Source: 0-14-0-80-60-11 sp049322355 (lineage in GTDB: Bacteria > Desulfobacterota > Desulfobaccia > Desulfobaccales > 0-14-0-80-60-11). From it: a stretch of DNA of 64,000 nt. The notes beneath the pieces are model-generated. The model did not search any database and was not told the DNA's origin. It was given only the letters and a program-made list of their open reading frames with translations. Location: positions 17,574-81,573 of the forward strand of contig JBMORG010000012.1 in NCBI GenBank assembly GCA_049322355.1, in the 5' to 3' direction. The position numbers and the translations under genes are program-made. Positions within the stretch are counted from its first letter, which is position 1; the number at the start of each line of letters is the position of its first letter. Positions 18,019 to 26,159 of the stretch are shown piece by piece.

Positions 18019-19311
18019 ATGGAAAAGGATTACCTTAAGAAGTTTATTGAAGTTGGTGGGAATGAGTTTCTGGCCTACGACCCTTTCCATCTTCCGGAAG
18101 AAGAAGGGGAGTCCCTTGAGTTCCGCGGTCCCTTTGATGGGCCTCCCGACGAGGAGATGGACGTCTCCGAGCACTTGGACGCCTCCGGTTACGGGCCCAT
18201 GGCGGAAGAGGGCTTGGAAGATGAATTGGAAGAGGGCATGGAAGCCGAGGACATTCCCGAACATGAGGGGTTGGTAGCGGCCTACTTCCGGGAGATGCTG
18301 CGCTACTCCATTCTCTCACCGGAAGAGGAGCGGAGTCTGGGACGTATAATCAAAGAAGGTCAGGATAACATCTTGCACCTGGTATCCATTGCGCAATCCG
18401 ACTTGGAGGAAGTCAAGTACCTGCAAAAGAAAATTCAGCACTGGTTTCAAACCCCGGACAAGAGCGCCCAAGGCAAGGAAAAGCTTTTCAAGGTGATTCA
18501 TCAAAAGCTCTTCCAGGTGCAGAAACATCATCCGGAAGCCACCGAGGTCAAGGATCTGGCCAACCGCATAAAGCTGACGGAAGATGAAGTCAATCAGGCC
18601 CGGGATCAGATGATCAAGGCCAACTTGCGCCTGGTGGTGAGCATTGCCAAGAAGTATCTGCACCGGGGTTTGACCTTCTCGGACCTGATCCAGGAAGGCA
18701 ATCTGGGTTTGATGAAAGCCGTGACCCGGTATGACTACACCACCGGTTACCGTTTAAGTACTTTTGCATCCTGGTGGATCCGGCAGACCATTACCCGGGC
18801 CATTTACGACAAGACCCGGACCATTCGGATTCCGGTGCACCTTCAGGAGATCCGCAACCGGTGTTACCGGGCCTTCTATGACCTGCTCAAGGAACTGGGC
18901 CGGGACCCCAGCCTGAAAGAGATTGCCGAACGCTCCGGCGTCGCCGAAGAGAAAATCCTTCTGGTGACCAACCTGGCGGATGAACTTATCTCGCTGGAGA
19001 CACCGGTGGGTGATGAGGGGGATCGCTTGGGCGATTTCATCCGCAATGACAAGGCGGTGTCCCCTTACGAGGCGATTCTCGAATCCCAGTTGGGCGAAAA
19101 GACCGGCTCCATTCTGACCACCCTAACCGCCCGGGAAGAGAAGATCATGAAAATGCGGTTTGGGATCGGTGAAGAAGTGGAGCATACTTTAGAAGAAATC
19201 GGCCGGGCCTTCAAGGTTTCCCGGGAGCGTATCCGGCAGATCGAGAAAAAGGCCCTGAAGCGGCTGAAGCATCCTACCCGCAAAGCGGCCCTGGAAGATT
19301 TTTTGGAATAA
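18019..19311 (+). CDS. RNA polymerase sigma-70 family sigma factor (RpoD/RpoS group)
   Basis: The 430-residue protein contains all group 1/2 sigma regions: an acidic N-terminal stretch (about 1-80, rich in Glu and Asp), region 1.2 around YFREMLRYSILSPEEE, region 2 with LRLVVSIAKKYLHRG, FSDLIQEGNLGLMKAV and FASWWIRQTITRAI, region 3, and region 4 with LEEIGRAFKVSRERIRQIE, the -35-binding helix-turn-helix. The short, acidic region 1.1 and the size fit RpoS-like or alternative principal factors better than a long RpoD, but the -10-reading residues are housekeeping-like. The ATG at 18019 follows AGGA; a GTG at 17998 is less likely. The DksA-like gene follows. Confidence 0.9.
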   Translation: MEKDYLKKFIEVGGNEFLAYDPFHLPEEEGESLEFRGPFDGPPDEEMDVSEHLDASGYGPMAEEGLEDELEEGMEAEDIPEHEGLVAAYFREMLRYSILSPEEERSLGRIIKEGQDNILHLVSIAQSDLEEVKYLQKKIQHWFQTPDKSAQGKEKLFKVIHQKLFQVQKHHPEATEVKDLANRIKLTEDEVNQARDQMIKANLRLVVSIAKKYLHRGLTFSDLIQEGNLGLMKAVTRYDYTTGYRLSTFASWWIRQTITRAIYDKTRTIRIPVHLQEIRNRCYRAFYDLLKELGRDPSLKEIAERSGVAEEKILLVTNLADELISLETPVGDEGDRLGDFIRNDKAVSPYEAILESQLGEKTGSILTTLTAREEKIMKMRFGIGEEVEHTLEEIGRAFKVSRERIRQIEKKALKRLKHPTRKAALEDFLE

Positions 19312-19360
19312 GAGCGGGGCGCCGAAACGGCCCCGGCATCGATCCTGGAGGGACTATACC

Positions 19361-19747
19361 ATGGCAGGACCGAGCCCTGAGAAACTAAATGAAGTAAAGG
19401 AGCGCTTGCTGGAACGGAAGCGGCGCCTCTGGCAGGAAGTCAAGCAACAGCTCAAGAGTAATATCGGGGATGGCTATCAGGAGATGCTAGCCGCAGCCAG
19501 GGACGAAGAGGACCAGGCCACCGTAAGCTTAATGGCTGAAACCAACCTCACCCTCTTGGGTCCGAAACGGCAGGAATTGGAGGCCATCGAGGAGGCCTTG
19601 CACCGTCTTGAGAATGGCAGTTATGGTTACTGCGAAGTCTGCGGTCAGCCCATCGAGCCCAGGCGGCTGGAGATCATGCCAGAGACGCCTCTGTGCCGTA
19701 ACTGCATGTCCCACCGGGAAAAGCTGGCTAAGGCCACGGCCCGCTGA
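19361..19747 (+). CDS. DksA/TraR-family zinc finger protein
   Basis: This 128-residue protein has a long helical N-terminal hairpin (about 5-80) and a C-terminal C4 zinc finger: CEVCGQPIEPRRLEIMP followed by CRNC. DksA-like proteins enter the RNA polymerase secondary channel and mediate ppGpp responses. The coiled-coil tip of E. coli DksA has two Asp; here the tip region reads AARDEEDQAT, keeping acidic residues. GGAGGG precedes the ATG. It lies 49 bases downstream of the sigma factor gene and is followed by a good terminator, so the two probably form one transcript affecting transcription initiation. Confidence 0.9.
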   Translation: MAGPSPEKLNEVKERLLERKRRLWQEVKQQLKSNIGDGYQEMLAAARDEEDQATVSLMAETNLTLLGPKRQELEAIEEALHRLENGSYGYCEVCGQPIEPRRLEIMPETPLCRNCMSHREKLAKATAR

Positions 19748-19775
19748 TTGCTTCCATCTTTAATTGACATTACTG

Positions 19776-19803
19776 GCGGGGGGCGATGCCTCCCGCTTTT
19801 TTT
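19776..19803 (+). terminator. Intrinsic terminator after the DksA-like gene
   Basis: GCGGGGGGC and GCCTCCCGC form a GC-rich stem with a short loop followed by a run of seven T. Confidence 0.85.
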
Positions 19804-19910
19804 GTGTCAATGTTCTTTTTTTGATTTTCTAACGCGATTACCCTATAATCTGGTCATTCAGGCCGAAATAATTCATGTGACCCAAATTTTATTTCTCATA
19901 TCCTAATCTT

Positions 19911-20858
19911 ATGTTTGAAGCCAAGAAGATAATCGATAATTTTGTTTTATCAGAATATATTGTTGTCCATCCTGGCGATTGTGTGGAGTTTTTGAGGACT
20001 ATACCCAATAATTGTTTACAACTAATTGTCACATCTCCTCCGTATAATATCGGTAAGGAATATGAGAAACGGCTAAACTTAGATTTATATCTCAGCCAAC
20101 AAGCAGCTGTGATAAAAGAATGCGTACGATGCTTATCCCCTCGAGGAAGCATTTGTTGGCAAGTTGGAAATTATGTGGAAAGAGGAGCTATTATACCACT
20201 TGACACGGTTCTCTATCCCCTTTTCAAGGAATTGGGATTGAAGCTTCGTAATCGCATAATCTGGCATTTTGAGCATGGGTTGCATTGTAGCCGGCGATTT
20301 TCAGGACGATATGAAACAATTATTTGGTTTACGAAATCAGATGACTATATTTTTAATTTGGATCCTGTCAGGGTTCCACAAAAATATCCCGGGAAAAAAC
20401 ATTTCAAAGGACCGAAAGCCGGAAAGTATTCCTGCAACCCTTTGGGCAAAAACCCAGGAGATTTATGGCTTATCCCTAATGTGAAGTGTAATCATGTTGA
20501 AAAGACAGATCATCCGTGCCAGTTTCCTGTTGAACTGATTGAGCGGCTCGTTTTATCAATGACCGACGAGGGCGATTGGGTCTTCGACCCCTTTCTGGGG
20601 ACTGGTACATCGATAATTGCAGCCATTCGTCACAAACGTCGTGGGGCGGGTGCTGAGAATGTTTCCAAATATGTTAAGTTAGCCAAAGAAAGGATTGCGC
20701 TTGAGCTCGCCGGAGCTTTGAAAACTCGACCAATGAATAAGCCTATTTTTGATCCAGATGAAGCTGGAAAAAGCCTAAGATTTTCGCCTTGGAAAAATCA
20801 AGAAGAAGAAAAACAATTGAAACTCTTAGAAAAAACCGAGAGATATTCTATAAAATGA
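19911..20858 (+). CDS. Type II DNA methyltransferase (N4-cytosine/N6-adenine, beta group)
   Basis: This 315-residue SAM-dependent DNA methyltransferase has the catalytic motif LIVTSPPYNIGKEYE (about residues 41-55) before the SAM-binding motif DPFLGTGTSIIAA (about 223-235), the beta-group order. The SPPY form is commonest in N4-cytosine enzymes but also occurs in N6-adenine enzymes. Its stop overlaps the next start (ATGA at 20855-20858), and that gene encodes a BglII/BstYI-like endonuclease, so this is the protecting half of a restriction-modification system. The pair is markedly more A/T-rich than its neighbours, suggesting recent transfer. No RBS stronger than weak purines is seen before the ATG. 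Confidence 0.9.
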   Translation: MFEAKKIIDNFVLSEYIVVHPGDCVEFLRTIPNNCLQLIVTSPPYNIGKEYEKRLNLDLYLSQQAAVIKECVRCLSPRGSICWQVGNYVERGAIIPLDTVLYPLFKELGLKLRNRIIWHFEHGLHCSRRFSGRYETIIWFTKSDDYIFNLDPVRVPQKYPGKKHFKGPKAGKYSCNPLGKNPGDLWLIPNVKCNHVEKTDHPCQFPVELIERLVLSMTDEGDWVFDPFLGTGTSIIAAIRHKRRGAGAENVSKYVKLAKERIALELAGALKTRPMNKPIFDPDEAGKSLRFSPWKNQEEEKQLKLLEKTERYSIK

Positions 20859-21466
20859 AAATTATTGAAATTTACTCCCATTTAAATGGTTTGGAATTTT
20901 TGTTAGTGCATAAACCGAAATTATGGAAAGAAATTGAGGAAGTTATTGCCTTAGTGGACGCGGAGGCTTGTAAGACAAAGGTATCAAAAGAAAAAACGAT
21001 GAAAGGTAAATTACTTTATAGTCCAATCGATTTGAATAAAACCTTCAGGAAATTTCTACGCGCTAATAAATGGCAGGAAAGTAGAGTTAAATATTGGGTC
21101 ACTAAAAGTGAAAAACTTATTCGTAAAACGCTTACATCGTCGCCTGAGGAACAGAAGAAAGAGATTGAGGAAGCGGGAGAAATACCGATTTTCAGTTACA
21201 ACCAAACGGATTTCGTAAAAGATCGTGTCGCAGTTGAAGTGCAATTTGGAAAGTATTCATTCTTTGCATATGATCTTTTTGTAAAACACCTTGCTTTTTA
21301 TATTGGGGATTATATAGATGTCGGGATTGAAATTCTCCCTATGAAATTTCTCGCAACACAAATGAGTTCGGGAGTCCCTTATTATGAGGGAGAACTTTAT
21401 AATGTCGTTAGACAAGGGAGGGGAGTCCCTGCAGTTCCACTGGTAATAGCTGGAATAGCACCTTAA
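20855..21466 (+). CDS. Type II restriction endonuclease, BglII/BstYI-like
   Basis: The 203-residue protein resembles the BglII/BstYI endonuclease family. The stretch VKDRVAVEVQFGKYSFFAYD (about 134-153) has the Glu-Val-Gln metal-binding arrangement that replaces the usual PD-ExK in BamHI/BglII relatives, with candidate acidic and Lys residues before and after it. The ATG at 20855 is inside the methyltransferase stop (ATGA); the frame extends 22 codons further upstream but those lie in the methyltransferase. Relatives cut at or around GATC cores (AGATCT, RGATCY), so such a site is a guess. Low GC matches its partner. Confidence 0.82.
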   Translation: MKIIEIYSHLNGLEFLLVHKPKLWKEIEEVIALVDAEACKTKVSKEKTMKGKLLYSPIDLNKTFRKFLRANKWQESRVKYWVTKSEKLIRKTLTSSPEEQKKEIEEAGEIPIFSYNQTDFVKDRVAVEVQFGKYSFFAYDLFVKHLAFYIGDYIDVGIEILPMKFLATQMSSGVPYYEGELYNVVRQGRGVPAVPLVIAGIAP

Positions 21467-21582
21467 AAGGAATGTTAAAGGCGATGATATTTGCTTTTCC
21501 CTGTGGTTGGGTTGCCAGGCTTGAAAAAAAGACGAGCTTTGTTGATGCTTTTATTAGTGCACTGAAAGTAAACTTGATAAAA

Positions 21583-22248
21583 CTACATTTCTGGCATCAG
21601 CAGGCGTTTCAGTTCCTCAGTCTCGTAAACTACTTCTTCGCCGACCAAGCGAACCTGTCCGTGCACTATATAGTTAAGAACCCGGGGCTGCCATTCATGT
21701 TCAGCCCGATTCACCTTGACAGCCAAGGTCTCCGGCGTATCGCCCGGCTCAATGGGAATGGGTAGAGCAAAAAGAACCGGGCCGCGGTCATATACCTCAT
21801 CAACGAAATGCATGGTGACCGCGCTGTGGTTAATGTCCCCGCGGTGATAAGCGGCCATTACGGCTTCGTGAACAAAGTGGCCGTAAAGGTTCGGCCCGCC
21901 AAATCGGGGCAAAGGACCAGGATGGATATTAATCGTACGCGCCGGATCAAGGCCTGTTACTAGTTTCAGCCAACCGGAGAGCATGACATAATCGGCGTTG
22001 AAATACTTTACAAAGTTTTGGTACCCTTTGGCAGCATAGGGACCGACCCAGTATTCGGAAGGTATCCCGAGCGCTCTTGCCCGCTGCCAAACACCACCTT
22101 CAAAATGGTTGGTGATAACCGCGCAAACCCTCGCGTCCAATATTGGCGGCCTGATTCGCGTAGCTCTCACCATCGTCTCAAATCCTGATCCGCCCCCGGT
22201 TTTGGTCCCGGATGCAAAAACCAGAATATTTGGAATAGTCTTCTGCAT
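21583..22248 (-). CDS. PurN-like formyltransferase family protein
   Basis: This 221-residue protein has the formyltransferase fold of phosphoribosylglycinamide formyltransferase. It shows an N-terminal nucleotide strand ILVFASGTKTGGGSGFETM, the catalytic Asn-His in TINIHPGPLPRFGG (about residues 106-119) and an acidic residue in TMHFVDEVYDRGPVLF. The insertion KTGGG in the first loop, where PurN has GxGSN, is unusual and may alter phosphate binding. No purine gene is adjacent, so it may act on another substrate such as a sugar or tRNA-linked amine; I cannot tell. It converges on the restriction gene. Confidence 0.78.
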   Translation of the reverse strand: MQKTIPNILVFASGTKTGGGSGFETMVRATRIRPPILDARVCAVITNHFEGGVWQRARALGIPSEYWVGPYAAKGYQNFVKYFNADYVMLSGWLKLVTGLDPARTINIHPGPLPRFGGPNLYGHFVHEAVMAAYHRGDINHSAVTMHFVDEVYDRGPVLFALPIPIEPGDTPETLAVKVNRAEHEWQPRVLNYIVHGQVRLVGEEVVYETEELKRLLMPEM

Positions 22249-22330
22249 AACGCCATACCTGGTTGTCTTAATTATTAGGAAGCAGCCTCCCGGCTCTGCT
22301 TTGCACTGTCCGGCTAAGAATTACTTATAG

Positions 22331-23236
22331 TTACAACTGGACAGGAAGGAGTGCGACTTTACGCTGGTGGGTCTTTAAACCGGGATTGAACCAAAAGATA
22401 TTCCGGCCCTTGACCGCGTCCAGGTCGGCGGTGGCGTACCAGCGGCCCTTGCGGAGGTGGGCCGCGCGGTAGCCGTAGCCGCTGAGCAATTGCCGGATGG
22501 CCGCTTTGCTGGCGCCCGCGGTTTGCAGGTTCTTTTCCTCCATCTCCATGAGGAACATCGGGGCGTACCGAGAAATGAGAGCCTTCGCGCCCTGGAGCAC
22601 GGCCAACTCTGCACCTTCCGCGTCCAGCTTAATCAGGCTGGGCGGGCGCAGCCCCTCGGAAATCAGAAAGTGGTCCAGGGCCACGGTCCGGCAGACCTCG
22701 TGACCGGTCTGGCCGTCCGCTGCGAAGAGACTGGCACTGCTGTCGGCAATGTCGCCGGAAACATGGAGCACGGCCTCGCCTTCCCGGTCGCTGACAGCCA
22801 CGGCGTAGGTTTTGACATTCCCATAGGGGTTTAAAGAGAGATTTTCCGTGAGCCGGGCGTAAGCATTCTTCCCCGGCTCAAACGCCACGATTTGGCCGCG
22901 GTGGGCTAAAGCCGCGGCTGCCACCAGGGTAAAATAGCCCACGTTGGCCCCGATATCCCAGAAGATGTCGTCGTCCGAAAGCAGTTGTGCCACCAGGTCG
23001 GCTTCGTAGCGCTCATGGTAATGCCCGTAAAAATAAACCTTCAACTGCTCTGGGTCCTGAAGATCCAGCTTCATCCTGAACCCCTTGTCCAGGCGGACCA
23101 CTGCAAATCGCTCTGCCGGGGAAAGCGCGGCATGGAGGCGCGCATAGAAAAAAGCCTTGCCGTCGCGCAAGGGGAATCTGCTGAGGTACCGGCGGAAGAG
23201 TTCTCGTAAAACTGGTTTGAACCGGCTTTCAGGCAT
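22331..23236 (-). CDS. FkbM family SAM-dependent methyltransferase
   Basis: The 301-residue protein carries the FkbM-type methyltransferase core: DIFWDIGANVGYFTLVAA (SAM-binding, about residues 94-111) followed by IVAFEPGKNAYARL and LIKLDAEGAELAVLQGA. FkbM proteins methylate hydroxyl groups of sugars and polyketides. Here the N-terminal 80 residues are basic and helical. I chose the ATG at 23236 (preceded by GGAAG); a longer frame runs upstream through palindromic repeats into the nitrilase gene and is not plausible. Whether it belongs with the nitrilase and G6PD genes upstream is unclear. Confidence 0.88.
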   Translation of the reverse strand: MPESRFKPVLRELFRRYLSRFPLRDGKAFFYARLHAALSPAERFAVVRLDKGFRMKLDLQDPEQLKVYFYGHYHERYEADLVAQLLSDDDIFWDIGANVGYFTLVAAAALAHRGQIVAFEPGKNAYARLTENLSLNPYGNVKTYAVAVSDREGEAVLHVSGDIADSSASLFAADGQTGHEVCRTVALDHFLISEGLRPPSLIKLDAEGAELAVLQGAKALISRYAPMFLMEMEEKNLQTAGASKAAIRQLLSGYGYRAAHLRKGRWYATADLDAVKGRNIFWFNPGLKTHQRKVALLPVQL

Positions 23237-23250
23237 TTTTCTTCCGTTGT

Positions 23251-23305
23251 CTCCAAGCTGAGCTTGGAGGAAAAATTGCGTTTCCAAGCTGGAGCTTGGG
23301 AACGA
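23251..23305. repeat. Paired CCAAGCT-AGCTTGG palindromes
   Basis: CTCCAAGCTGAGCTTGGAG (23251-23269) is a perfect 9-1-9 palindrome, followed 14 bases later by a second copy of its core, CCAAGCTGGAGCTTGG. Both lie in the gap between two co-oriented genes and could fold in RNA. Confidence 0.7.
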
Positions 23306-23378
23306 GGAAAAAATACCTGTTTTCGGGCATCTTTCCAACCTGTATGGCGGTTTGAACCCCCCCCGTACTCTCTTTCTT

Positions 23379-24185
23379 TCAGCGCAGGCGCCGGTGGCGC
23401 AGACAGGGCAGTTCCCGGCGCAGGCGCTGCAGCCGCTCGTAATCGAGAGGGGCCAGGATAACCCCTTCACCGTCCGGGGCCTGGGCCAGAAGCGTTCCCC
23501 AGGGGTCCACAATCAGGGAGCGGCCATAGCTCCGGCGGCCCGGTACGTGCTGCCCATATTGGGCCGGGGCCACCACATAGGATAAGTTTTCAAGGGCCCT
23601 GGCTCTTAACAGCACCTCCCAATGGTCCCGGCCGGTCCTGGCAGTGAAGGCCGCGGGCAGGAGGATGAGATTGGCTCCCTGGTCCACCTGCCTTCGAAAA
23701 AGTTCTGGAAAGCGCAAGTCATAGCAGATGGCCAATCCCGCAGTGAAGGATGTGCCCGGAAGCGCCGCCACTACCACTTCTTCACCCGGATGGGTATGCT
23801 CCGACTCCCGGAAAGCCGGGGCGCCGGGAAAGTCCACGTCGAACAGGTGCAGCTTACGATATTGGGCAATGATCTTGCCTTGGGGACCCAAGAGGACGCT
23901 GGTGTTGTAGGGCCGGGCCTTGCCGGGAGTGCGCTCGGGAAAGGATCCCATCAGGAGAAAGATTCGCAGCTTGCTTGCCAACTCCCGGAAGCGGTTCACC
24001 AAAGGACCGTCCAAGGGTTGGGTGGCGGCGGCGATATCGGCCTCGGTTCCCAGGCAGGCGAAATGCTCCGGCAGGGCCACCAGCTGCGCCCCCCGGGAAG
24101 CAGCCTCCTCAACCAGGGCCTGGGCTCTGGCCAGGTTGGCTTCCTGGCTTGGAGTTGAGTTGAGTTGTATCGCGGCGACCCACAT
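23379..24185 (-). CDS. Carbon-nitrogen hydrolase (nitrilase superfamily, Nit1/Nit2-like)
   Basis: The 268-residue protein has the nitrilase-superfamily Glu-Lys-Cys triad: Glu in VALPEHFACLG (about 40), Lys in YRKLHLFDVDFPG (about 110) and Cys in GLAICYDLRFPELFR (about 150). The FDVD and RFPELFR forms are typical of Nit1/Nit2 amidases, which repair deaminated glutathione or hydrolyse omega-amides. The ATG at 24185 has no good ribosome-binding site. It lies 121 bases downstream of the G6PD gene, in the same direction. Confidence 0.88.
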   Translation of the reverse strand: MWVAAIQLNSTPSQEANLARAQALVEEAASRGAQLVALPEHFACLGTEADIAAATQPLDGPLVNRFRELASKLRIFLLMGSFPERTPGKARPYNTSVLLGPQGKIIAQYRKLHLFDVDFPGAPAFRESEHTHPGEEVVVAALPGTSFTAGLAICYDLRFPELFRRQVDQGANLILLPAAFTARTGRDHWEVLLRARALENLSYVVAPAQYGQHVPGRRSYGRSLIVDPWGTLLAQAPDGEGVILAPLDYERLQRLRRELPCLRHRRLR

Positions 24186-24306
24186 AGGAGTTAGAAGTTT
24201 GCAGTTAGGAGATTGTGGTAAGCGTCAAGATAATTCCCAAAGATACTGTTTTCCGGAAGATAAAATTGGCCGTTGGAAAAACATTTGGCAGTAAGTTACC
24301 ATAGGT

Positions 24307-25776
24307 CTAGCGATAAAGCAAAGCCGGGTCCGGCCATTCCATGAACCGGTCGGTCCCTGGGGGGCCCCAGGTCCCCGCGGGATAAAACCGAACGCTTCCG
24401 GGGGGCGGGTCCAGGGCCGGGGCGTAGATGCGCCAGGCCCCCTCCACTTCATCAGCCCGCACAAACAGGGTCTGGTCGCCGGCCATGATGTCCAGGAGCA
24501 GGGTTTCATAGGCCTCGGGCAAGGAGACCGCCTCTTCGGAATAGCGGTAGCGCAGGCGCTTGGTTTTAAGTTGGAGAGGCTCCCCCGGGGTCTTTACTTC
24601 GAAGTGGAGGTCGAAGCCTTCATCGGGCTGCACTGTGAACACCAAGATATTGGAGCTGCAGGTGCCGGTATAATGCGGCTCGAAGACCCACACCGGCGGG
24701 CAGCGGAAGGTCACGGCGATCTGGGTGAAGCGGCGGGGCAGGCGTTTGCCGGTCACCAGGTAAAAGGGCACCCCCTGCCAGCGCCAGTTTTCAATGAAAA
24801 GCTTTAAGGCTACGAAAGTATCAGTATGGGAATCGGGAGAAACCCCTACGGCTTCCCGGTATGCCGGAACGTCCTGGCCGTTAATACTACCCTGGGTATA
24901 TTGACCGTAAATCACGTTTTCCGGCAGGACCGGTCCGATGGCCCGCAAGACCTTGGATTTTTCGGTGCGGATGCTTTCCGCGTCGAAGGCTACCGGGACC
25001 TCCATGGCAGTGAGGGTGAGGAGCTGGGTGAGGTGGTTCTGAACCATGTCCCGAAGGGCTCCGGTCTGGTCATAGTAGCCGGCCCGGCCCTCCGCCCCCA
25101 GGCTTTCGGCTACGGTGATCTGGACGCTCTGCACCAGATTGCGGTGCCACAGGGGCTCGAAGATGGCGTTGGCAAACCGAAAAATCAAGAGATTCTGGAC
25201 GGTCTCTTTGCCCAGATAATGGTCGATGCGATAGACTTGGGATTCATCGAAATATTGGTGAATCTGCTCATTAAGAACGATCGCGGAATCCAGGTCTTTG
25301 CCAAAGGGCTTCTCCACTACCAGCCGGGTCCAGCCTGAGCTCTCATTGACACCGGATTGACCCAGGCCGCCGATAGTACGCATGTAAGCCGAAGGCGGCA
25401 GGGCCAGGTAAAATACCCGGTTGCCGGGCAAACGGTGCTTCTGCTCCAAGGCCTGGATGCGGGCCGCCAGGGCCTGAAAGTCCTCGGGGGTGCCCGCCCC
25501 CAGGCCCTGAAAGAATAGGCATTGGTCGCACCACTGGCCGTATTCCTTAGTGAGCGAACCGGAAGTTGCCAGGGCTTCCCGGGCCAGATTCCTAAAGCCT
25601 TCGTCGGTCAGTCCGGTCTGGCGAGACACCCCCAGGATGAGCAGAGGAGTGGGCCCGGCTCCTCCCGCCCGCAATTGATAGAGGGCCGGCAGGAGTTTCC
25701 GCCGCATCAGGTCGCTGGTGCCCCCCAGGACCACGAACAGGTGAGGTTCAACATTATGCCCCCGCACGGTAGTCAT
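24307..25776 (-). CDS. zwf: Glucose-6-phosphate 1-dehydrogenase
   Basis: It oxidises glucose 6-phosphate to 6-phosphogluconolactone with NADP or NAD, the first step of the oxidative pentose phosphate pathway. The 489-residue length is typical. The substrate-binding RIDHYLGKETVQNLL (about residues 178-192) with its Lys and the second His in MVQNHLTQLLTL (about 237-248) are intact. The N-terminal cofactor loop, normally G-x-x-G-D-L, reads VVLGGTSDLMRRKL: the second Gly is Ser. AAGGA precedes the ATG at 25776. No 6-phosphogluconate dehydrogenase or lactonase gene is near. Function is still likely; cofactor preference is open. Confidence 0.93.
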   Translation of the reverse strand: MTTVRGHNVEPHLFVVLGGTSDLMRRKLLPALYQLRAGGAGPTPLLILGVSRQTGLTDEGFRNLAREALATSGSLTKEYGQWCDQCLFFQGLGAGTPEDFQALAARIQALEQKHRLPGNRVFYLALPPSAYMRTIGGLGQSGVNESSGWTRLVVEKPFGKDLDSAIVLNEQIHQYFDESQVYRIDHYLGKETVQNLLIFRFANAIFEPLWHRNLVQSVQITVAESLGAEGRAGYYDQTGALRDMVQNHLTQLLTLTAMEVPVAFDAESIRTEKSKVLRAIGPVLPENVIYGQYTQGSINGQDVPAYREAVGVSPDSHTDTFVALKLFIENWRWQGVPFYLVTGKRLPRRFTQIAVTFRCPPVWVFEPHYTGTCSSNILVFTVQPDEGFDLHFEVKTPGEPLQLKTKRLRYRYSEEAVSLPEAYETLLLDIMAGDQTLFVRADEVEGAWRIYAPALDPPPGSVRFYPAGTWGPPGTDRFMEWPDPALLYR

Positions 25777-26159
25777 AATAAGGGTTCCTTATTTCCAGAA
25801 AAACTTCTCTAGGTTAGTCATATTTGATGAGGCCGCCACCGTCCAAAGGCTCCCCGTCTGGCTGTCAGCTAAAAAGGGTGCAGTTAACCCTGTTTATCCT
25901 AAACATAAGGAATAATAAAGCCGTCTGCAACCCGTGATCTTCCCCGTGCGTCAACCATCCGCTAAAGCATCAAGAAGTTTGCAGTGGGGAATATAAATTG
26001 TTGCCCCACGACCCCAAAAAAGCCAGTGACGCCAAGGAGGGAAAATCAGATTTCTAAGACTTTGCCGATTTCCAAAGGAGGGCGCCCTCTAGAGAACTAG
26101 CTTGCAGCTTGAGCCTTTTTTCTCTAAACTTTGAAGGTTGAAGAGGGGTGGAAAGCAAG
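25777..26159. other. Divergent intergenic region, zwf to aminopropyltransferase
   Basis: This region must hold the promoters of the two divergent genes. No gene is seen. A perfect palindrome GAGGGCGCCCTC lies at 26078-26089, about 70 bases before the aminopropyltransferase start, and could be an operator or the top of a leader hairpin. The rest shows no repeat of note. Confidence 0.55.

Noticed and set aside
21472..21765. 97-codon plus-strand frame after the restriction gene
   Set aside because: Most of it is antisense to the PurN-like gene; only its first third lies in the gap.
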